Below the pieces are notes generated by a model. It was given only the letters and a program-made list of their open reading frames with translations. It did not search any database and was not told the origin of the DNA. A stretch of DNA of 64,000 nt. Source: Dastarcus helophoroides. Lineage: Eukaryota > Arthropoda > Insecta > Coleoptera > Bothrideridae. The stretch lies in NCBI GenBank assembly GCA_028583605.1, contig CM053326.1:612912-676911 (forward strand), in the 5' to 3' direction. The translations under genes were made by a program, and so were the position numbers. Below, in pieces: positions 57,466 to 64,000 of the stretch (the stretch's first letter is position 1; each line of letters opens with the position of its first letter).

Positions 57466-59274
57466 GTGAAAAAAAAATAAGAATAAAGAAATTATTTTGT
57501 CAGCTGTGCTTCGTTTCGTCATCCATTCTTTCAAAACTCTAAGCTCTAGTTACCTTTTCTTTTCATTATTATTAAACTTTATTAACGACTAAAACAATAA
57601 CAAATACAACGACGTTTCGTGGAATTTTTAATATCCGTTGTTGTGTTAATTAGGGCTTCGAACCGTTATTATTTTCGTTCCGAATTTCGGTTTTTGGTTC
57701 AGCTCCGAGTGACCAATTTTTTATTAAAAAAAAAGAAAATAGTTTGGGTAATTTCGAAACAAAAGTTCAAATTTCAAAAAAGGATATGAAATTTAGGAAA
57801 AAAATTCAAATTAAAATTTCGATTTACGTTGAAATTTTGAGTACAGTCATTTTTTTTAGAAAATTGAAAAATTATAAGCTTGTACTCTAACTTTTAGAAT
57901 AAATAGAATTTCAAATTTAAACTTTTAGAATTCAAAATTTTGAGTTAAACTATATAGAAATAATGTTCACACTTTTTAAGTTTAAACTTAAGATGTTTAG
58001 AAAAGTACCATTTAAAGCGCAGTTAATATTTTTTAAAAAACGTTTACATCTGAATTTGAAGTAAAATTTTCAGGAAAAGAAAATAATAATTTTAAAATTT
58101 TGCAAAGAATTCCAAATTAAAAAAAAGTACTTCCGATTTTAAGTTTCGAAAAGATTCTTAAAGAATCGAGTTGAAAGTCACAATGGCGGCTCGTAGCTAA
58201 AACTAGAGGGGGTGCTGCGACGACGTTTGCGTTAAAATTGTGTAAAAGCAAATGAGTTAAAAAAAATTAATAACATAAACCACCTCTGTTACTCCTCAAT
58301 AGAAATCTCAGATTTAGAAAAATTTAAAAATGCAAAATTGAAAATATTTTATCTGTTTTTTAGAAACTTTCCTGAGCTTGAAATATATATCTTTTAAAAC
58401 TGATATTTTTTTTCTTTTTAAATATCAACTTTTTGAAATAAATGTCGAATTAAAACTGGAAATTAAAGAAATAGTAACAAAAATTTCTATTTTTAAAATT
58501 GTTTGAAGTTTTGAAACAAATTTCGAAAAAAAACTTGCAGTTCAATTACAAATAAATTTAAAAAATGTGAATTTTAATTACAAAGGATCGACTTCAAGCT
58601 GAAATATTTGATCTTTGAAGTTTCCCTGGGAAATTAAAAATTACTAGAAAAAATTTAAATTAGAACATTAAATCGTGAATTTTTTAAGATGTTGAGTATT
58701 TTTAATTGCGAAATTTCGACTTTTCTAGAAATGTTGATTCATTTTTAAAAAGTCCTACTTTAAAAGTCGAAATTTTGAGAATATTTAGGACAATTAATTT
58801 ATTTTTAAAAATTATGTTTGTTCATTGATTCCGAAATTCCGAAATAGCATTTTTCAAAAATTTTATATCCAAAAAACAAATTTCAACTTTTTTCTAGAAA
58901 TGTTGTCTGCTTTTATCTAAATTTTGAGGTTAATATTTAAATTTCAATCTAGTTTTTATTGAAATTTGATGGACTTGACAATTCCAAGAATAAATTTAAC
59001 AAATAAAAATAACAGTTCTAGAAAAATTGGAAATTTCGATTCAGAATTTCTTCGGTTGTACAATATAGTGGTCAGTTTTTTTTAGCGAAATATCAAATCG
59101 CAAAAAAATTTAAAATTTAGAAGGTTCATTTTTTTTATAAATTCAATATTTTTCTCAAAATTGAAAATTACTTTTTCTTAAATCTCTTCGTTTTTTCCCA
59201 AAATGTTAACATTTTTAGAGAAATATCAGGGTGAGCGTGTGACTTTTAGTATGGACATCGCTAACAATGTCGTA

Positions 59275-59465
59275 TGCAAGTAGAATGCAACCTAGACTAC
59301 AAATTCATGCAGCCCTCCAGGCGTGTGTAGTGAATCATAGGTAAGTGAACTACCAACAGTTGAAACACTGCCACCTAGCGAAGCGGTTGCTCTCTAGGAA
59401 AAATTTCCCAGAAGACAAGGATTCTAATGCACAGACCAATAGGTTAGAACATTTATTAGATTAGA
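59275..59465. mobile_element. Foldback family, single arm (copy 3)
   Basis: It starts AAGTAGAATGCAACCTAGAC, contains TTCATGCAGCCCTCCAGGCG, and ends at ACAGACCAATAGGTTAGAAC and the adjacent ATTTATTAGATT. This matches the left arm at 270-542. Confidence 0.8.
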
Positions 59466-60004
59466 AATTTGTCTGTCTTGTTTAAAAAGGCGCGAAAGCT
59501 GTCACTGATAGTCAAGCTGACATCTATAATTGCGGTTGACCGCCAAATTTAAATTTTATCGTCCTACAACATCGATGTTTTTCTGATAATTTTTAAACAT
59601 TTAATTGCGTGTTTAAGAAGTCAAAATTAGGAAAGTATAGAAAAGGACATCAATTAAAAATATTTTCTTTTGAATTTGCAGGTTAACTGGAATTTAGACT
59701 TTTTTCGCAAAATTTCGAAATTAAGTTGAAATTTCGACTCTAAGGTCGAAATTTCGACTATTTTTTTGAAAATTCAACTTTATTCTCGAAATTTCTTCTT
59801 TAATCTCAAAATTTCAACTTTTTTCTAGAAATTCTGAGATTAAATTCGATTTTAATCTCGAAGATTCGGCCAAAAGTATACACGAAAATTAGGTTAGGCA
59901 CACAACATTGATAGATGACGGTAGGGTATGGTCAGTTACTTCAATTTTTAATAACCAAAATTTCCCTAAAGCACTAAACTAAACACTGTGGCTTGTGATT
60001 AGGT

Positions 60005-60190
60005 CCAAAGAGGTTTCAGTATCGATTTGAATCTCAATGCAGATAACGTCGATGCATCTTTTACTAATCTTTTTAGATTACTACCCTTGAAAATGCCAGT
60101 TCTGCTGGCAAAATACGTATCGCGTAATTATTTATTTAATTGCCGATGTGGTAAAGGGGTGAAATCTTCTTTGAACTTAAACAAAATTTT
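60005..60190 (+). pseudogene. Non-LTR retrotransposon fragment
   Basis: A plus-strand stretch encodes LNADNVDASFTNLFRLL and KYVSRNYLFNCRCGKGVKS, matching copy A's linker region (5011-4880). Short and truncated on both sides. Confidence 0.8.
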
Positions 60191-61789
60191 AACTTTTTTC
60201 TCGAAATTTCCAGGTTAAAGTCGAAATGCCAAAATTTTGACTTTACTCGTGGAATTTTGTGAATGAAGTTGATATTTCGTGATTGAAGTCCGAGAAAAAA
60301 CTCGATAATTCGTTTTTAAATTCGAAATTGCTTACACTTTTTTTTTTATTGATGGTCTTTCTTCGTCTAATTCCTCTAATTATTTCTTATAAAATGACAA
60401 AACTGTTAAAATTTCGGGAAAAAACAAAATTTACAAAAATAAAATCTGGTTTAATACAAATTTTGGAATTTTGAAAAATAAACAATGTCGTATGCAAGTA
60501 GAAAAAAAGTCAAAATTTTGATTTTAATCTCGAAATATTCGAAAACTTTTCGAAGGTTTATATTTAAACTTGACATCTACAAACTTAAAAGTTTATAGTA
60601 AAACTAAATTATAAATTTCTAGTTTCTCTTAAAATGTTCGAATTTTTTTTCATAATTTCTCGTTAACTTGACATTTGTTTTTATCAATTTTAAGCTTCTC
60701 TGAGCATTCAAACTTTACTTTTTTCTCAAAATGTAGTAGTTAGGTTTGACATTTTAAGGTCAAAGTTGAAATTTCGAGAAAAAAGGTCAATATTTCCAAA
60801 AAAGTGCGATTTATTCAAGAAAAAGCTTTCACAAAAATCTTAATTTGACATTTTAGCCATTTCATTAAATTTTTTACTTTATTCTCAAAATGAGAATAAA
60901 AGGCAGAACTTTTTTCTCGAAATTTCGAATTTAAAGTTAACATTTGGACGTTTTTCTCGAAATTTCGTGCTAGAACTGAATTCTTATGAATGACTTTTAG
61001 CTTTTGTTCAAAATTTGAATATTTTCTCAAAATTCTGTGTTTAAATTTTATAATTAAAAATTCGAGGATATTTTAGTTTTAAGAGTATTTTATCTTTTTA
61101 AAGTTTTGCATAACATTTTGCATAAAGTTGAAATTATACTTTTTAAAATTTCACTTACACATTCCCAGTTTCTCTGTTTAATTTTTTTTTTTCAAAATTT
61201 CGTGTTTAATTTTAATTCTGACAATTGAATTCGTTAAAATAAATTTATTTCGAATAATTTTTAAAATTGTTTAACCTTTGTCTTACATTTTTCACGTTAA
61301 AGATAATTTTTTTTCAACTTTGCCACTCTGTATCTCGGTTAATATTAACTTTTGGTAAAAGGTAAATGTAGCTAAATCATTATTTTTATACGAAAAATCC
61401 GCTCTTGCCCTATGTACCAATACTTATGGTCCAACCTGTATTCTTTATTCAGAATTTTCGCTTAGGAAATGTTTTTTTAAATTTTTTTATCCAAACTTTT
61501 ATAACTCTTTTCCTTCTTAGGATCAAATTATTAAGATATCCAAAACTACCACTTTTTGTTAAAATCAGTCAAATACGTGCTTAATTTACTTTTATTACGG
61601 AAAATTGGTTTGACTTTTTGACGTGAATCTTTAGGCTAACCTTTCTAATAAATTATTGTTAATCGGTGTGGTATCGCATTATTTTGTTTATCCGTGGAAT
61701 CGGTCTGGGCTAATTATACAGGCTGATTCTAAAAGTGGAGCCATTAATTAAGGATTGTATTTTAGAGCCCAAAATTGTCTATATAAACA

Positions 61790-62808
61790 TATGTCGTAAA
61801 ATGCTTCGTTTCCGAGTTATATGGTGTGGAAGATTACTTTCTGATTATAGTTTTTTATGAATAGTTGCGAAACGTGTAAAAATAATTGAATGAAATTTGG
61901 CACAACTCCATAACTTTTCGTGCCATTTTCAAAAATCTAAGAACTAATTAACAGAACCTACCAGTGGCGGGTATATCCTGGGGAATGATGCTTAAAACGT
62001 GCCTTATTTATTTGGTGCGCTCTTTTGTCGCAGTTCAGTAACAAAAATATAAACTACCAACGTTTTTACATAAAAAAGGTACTCTTAATGAAATTTAATA
62101 TTGTCAACGGTTTTCGAGTAAAATGCATTTTTATACCTCGTTGCATTAAAAACGCTCACCCAAAAATCCCGAATGTGACACATAGGTGGCTTTGAAATGA
62201 GAAAAAATAAAATTAGTTAAAATATGCTGTTAAAACAAATTATCTTTAACTAATATTTAACTAATTTTAAGTAATATTTAAATAAAAAAATGTTTCGTAA
62301 ATATTTAGCAAACAAAGAATTTAAAAATATTAGCTTTTTTTTACAGAAATTGCTCAAGGTGACAAGATAATATGGAAACGTCAATGCTATTTATTTTCTT
62401 TCATTTCAATGCCAATTATCTGTTACATTCGATATTTTTGGGCGAGCGTTTTTAATGCATCTAGATATAAAAATGCACTTTACTCGAAAACCGTTGACAA
62501 CATCAAATTTCAGTAAGAGTACCTATTTATTTAAACATGTTTGTAGTTTATATTATTGTTACTAAACGGCGGCAAAAGTGCACACAAAATAAATAAGGCA
62601 CGTTTTAAGCATCACCCCTCTGGATATACCCGCCACTGGTTCAGTTCTGTTAATTAATTCTTTTACTTTTGGACCAAAAACTATGGAGTTGTTCCAAATT
62701 TCATCTAATTATCTGTACACGTTCCGCAGCTATTAATAAAAAACTCTAATCAGGAAGTAACCTTCCACACCCTGTAACTCGGAAGCGAAGCGTTTTACGA
62801 CATAGGGT
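61790..62808. mobile_element. Long foldback element
   Basis: Arms at about 61790-62215 and 62385-62808 are diverged inverted copies. TATGTCGTAAAATGCTTCG, CCAGTGGCGGGTATATCC, CAACGGTTTTCGAGTAAA and AACGCTCACCCAAAAAT each recur as complements on the other side. The loop is about 170 bp. No transposase frame. Flanks 60190-61790 show only AT-rich sequence. Confidence 0.8.
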
Positions 62809-63179
62809 GGGTGCACCAATAACAAACCATTTAAGAGACATTTTGAAACAAAATTCGATAATGTAACTCAATTATTACATCAATCATTCTAAAAAAAAGT
62901 ACACCGTATTCCTTGCCTCCCATATCATCATATAGTTTATTCCGATTTTTTTAATAACCATTAGGTTTATTTTTATTCAAAAGTGAATGTGGCAAATCTC
63001 AATGTGCCTAAGGTGGACCAGATTGTACCAGTAATAGACCAGGTATTGTGCCAATAGTAGACCAGTAAATAAAGTGAATGTTTTTAATGAAGAATAACTT
63101 TATTTTCAATAATATTGAAATTAATTAAGTTTATACTAAGTAATCATCACAACAGTCCCAGAAAAATATTCCCTTTCAT

Positions 63180-63830
63180 ACTTACAATTACGTAATCGCC
63201 TTTCTTTGGTTTTTGGGTGATCTTCAAAGATTTATGAACACAGAAAAGTACATTCTCATCATCTGAATTAGAATAAATTCTTAGTCGTTTTATTATTGTT
63301 TATTTTTTTTTGGAGAGGTTGCTTTTTTCATCTGAATCTGTTTCCTGTTTCCTATTCTTCTTTGATTTTTTTTCTCTATTCGTTGCCTTCAGAGCTTTTC
63401 TTTCTTCTTTTTATTTCTTTATCTTTTTTTCTCTTTCCAATATTTCATCCATTCACTGCTGTCTACTGCATCAGGCGGGCAAATCTTATGCTTTTTCTGG
63501 TTGCCTTTAATTGCAGATACAGATCGCCACACAATTACTGCTGCAAATGCTGGACTTATTGGTTGAAAGTTTTTTCTTCTTTTTTGCCATCGCTATTGTC
63601 CAGGATTTAAGCAATACTTCTTCTTGTACGGTCAATATGGTTGGAGGTCCCATTTTTCTCTGCAAGGGTATTTCTGTTTCATTTTATTTATAATTGTTGT
63701 GTGAGAAATATTTTGTGGGAAGAATTTTCGGTACGTTTCTCTCACTTTGGCACCTTTGTTTATTTCTTCTATTGATTTTATGACGTCTTCCTCTTTATAT
63801 CTGAAAAACGTTCTTTTCGGTGGCGCAAGG
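63180..63830 (-). pseudogene. Broken pogo/Tigger-like transposase N-terminus
   Basis: On the minus strand, from 63825, RTFFRYKEEDVIKSIEEINK and AKVRETYRKFFPQNISHTTI resemble the helix-turn-helix (psq/CENP-B type) start of pogo/Tigger transposases. After a frameshift near 63655, GPPTILTVQEEVLLKSWTIA resembles the second DNA-binding part. Further on, LRIYSNSDDENVLF and KKGDYVIVS resemble the C-terminal tail. The central DDE region is missing. The poly-T/C-rich frames on the plus strand (63296-63693) are its complement. Family placement is moderate. Confidence 0.5.
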
Positions 63831-64000
63831 TCTGTGTATAAAGTATAAGTGGTAAATTATTGGAACAAATTCATAGTATAGATATCACCATTATTATACC
63901 ACTGGTCCACGACTGGAACATTGTGAATTTTTGAAGAGTTTGTTATAATATTTTACTAGGGCACCATAAGTGAATATAAATGTAATAGAAAAACTAAAAA

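Noticed and set aside
63296..63693. Three plus-strand frames rich in Phe/Ser/Leu
   Set aside because: They are the complement of the minus-strand transposase remnant, whose motifs are recognisable.

Overview
This 64 kb window is AT-rich eukaryotic nuclear DNA from an insect. A beetle is possible but not proven. The evidence is an insect-type seven-transmembrane odorant receptor, GT-AG introns throughout, insect-like non-LTR, LTR, hAT and pogo/Tigger-like elements, and introns built mostly of satellite and simple-sequence DNA. There are no operons, CRISPR arrays or bacterial signals.

Three protein-coding genes can be assembled by hand from splice sites and codon phase. (1) Positions 1053-2183, minus strand: an odorant receptor lacking its last exon(s), which should lie beyond the left edge. 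(2) Positions 11110-33885, plus strand: a six-exon gene for mitochondrial electron transfer flavoprotein-ubiquinone oxidoreductase (ETF-QO, about 594 residues). It covers everything from the targeting peptide to the four-cysteine iron-sulphur site and is intact except for a single extra base in exon 3 (21975-21981). (3) Positions 35486-57035, minus strand: a nine-exon, 750-codon gene whose last two exons encode a TOG domain of the TOGARAM/crescerin type. The first seven exons encode a serine-rich linker I do not recognise. A possible alternative last exon with a transmembrane segment (51988-52201) lies in its largest intron. Genes 2 and 3 converge, 1.6 kb apart.

The rest is repeats. From 3.4 to 8.1 kb lie two broken copies of a non-LTR retrotransposon, one split by a solo LTR and one split by a pentanucleotide microsatellite. 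The ETF-QO introns hold a 20-bp TTTCGA-type array (12.4-14.7 kb), an opposite-orientation relative (16.0-17.0 kb) and a nine-copy 355-bp satellite (18.3-21.5 kb). The TOG-gene introns hold a complete non-autonomous hAT element (39.1-40.2 kb), a 167-bp A/B alternating repeat (46.2-47.1 kb), a 740-bp duplication (49.9-51.3 kb) and a 461-bp higher-order array (52.3-54.9 kb). A palindromic MITE family (about 13 copies, 9-12 bp target duplications) and a solo-LTR family (about 7 copies, 4-bp target duplications) occur across the window and are nested in one another. Two long foldback elements (0.27-0.89 kb and 61.8-62.8 kb) and a broken pogo/Tigger-like transposase (63.2-63.8 kb) complete the layout.

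Most long open frames here are produced by satellite or microsatellite DNA and are not genes. Splice junctions were inferred by eye from GT/AG sites and phase; none has transcript support here.
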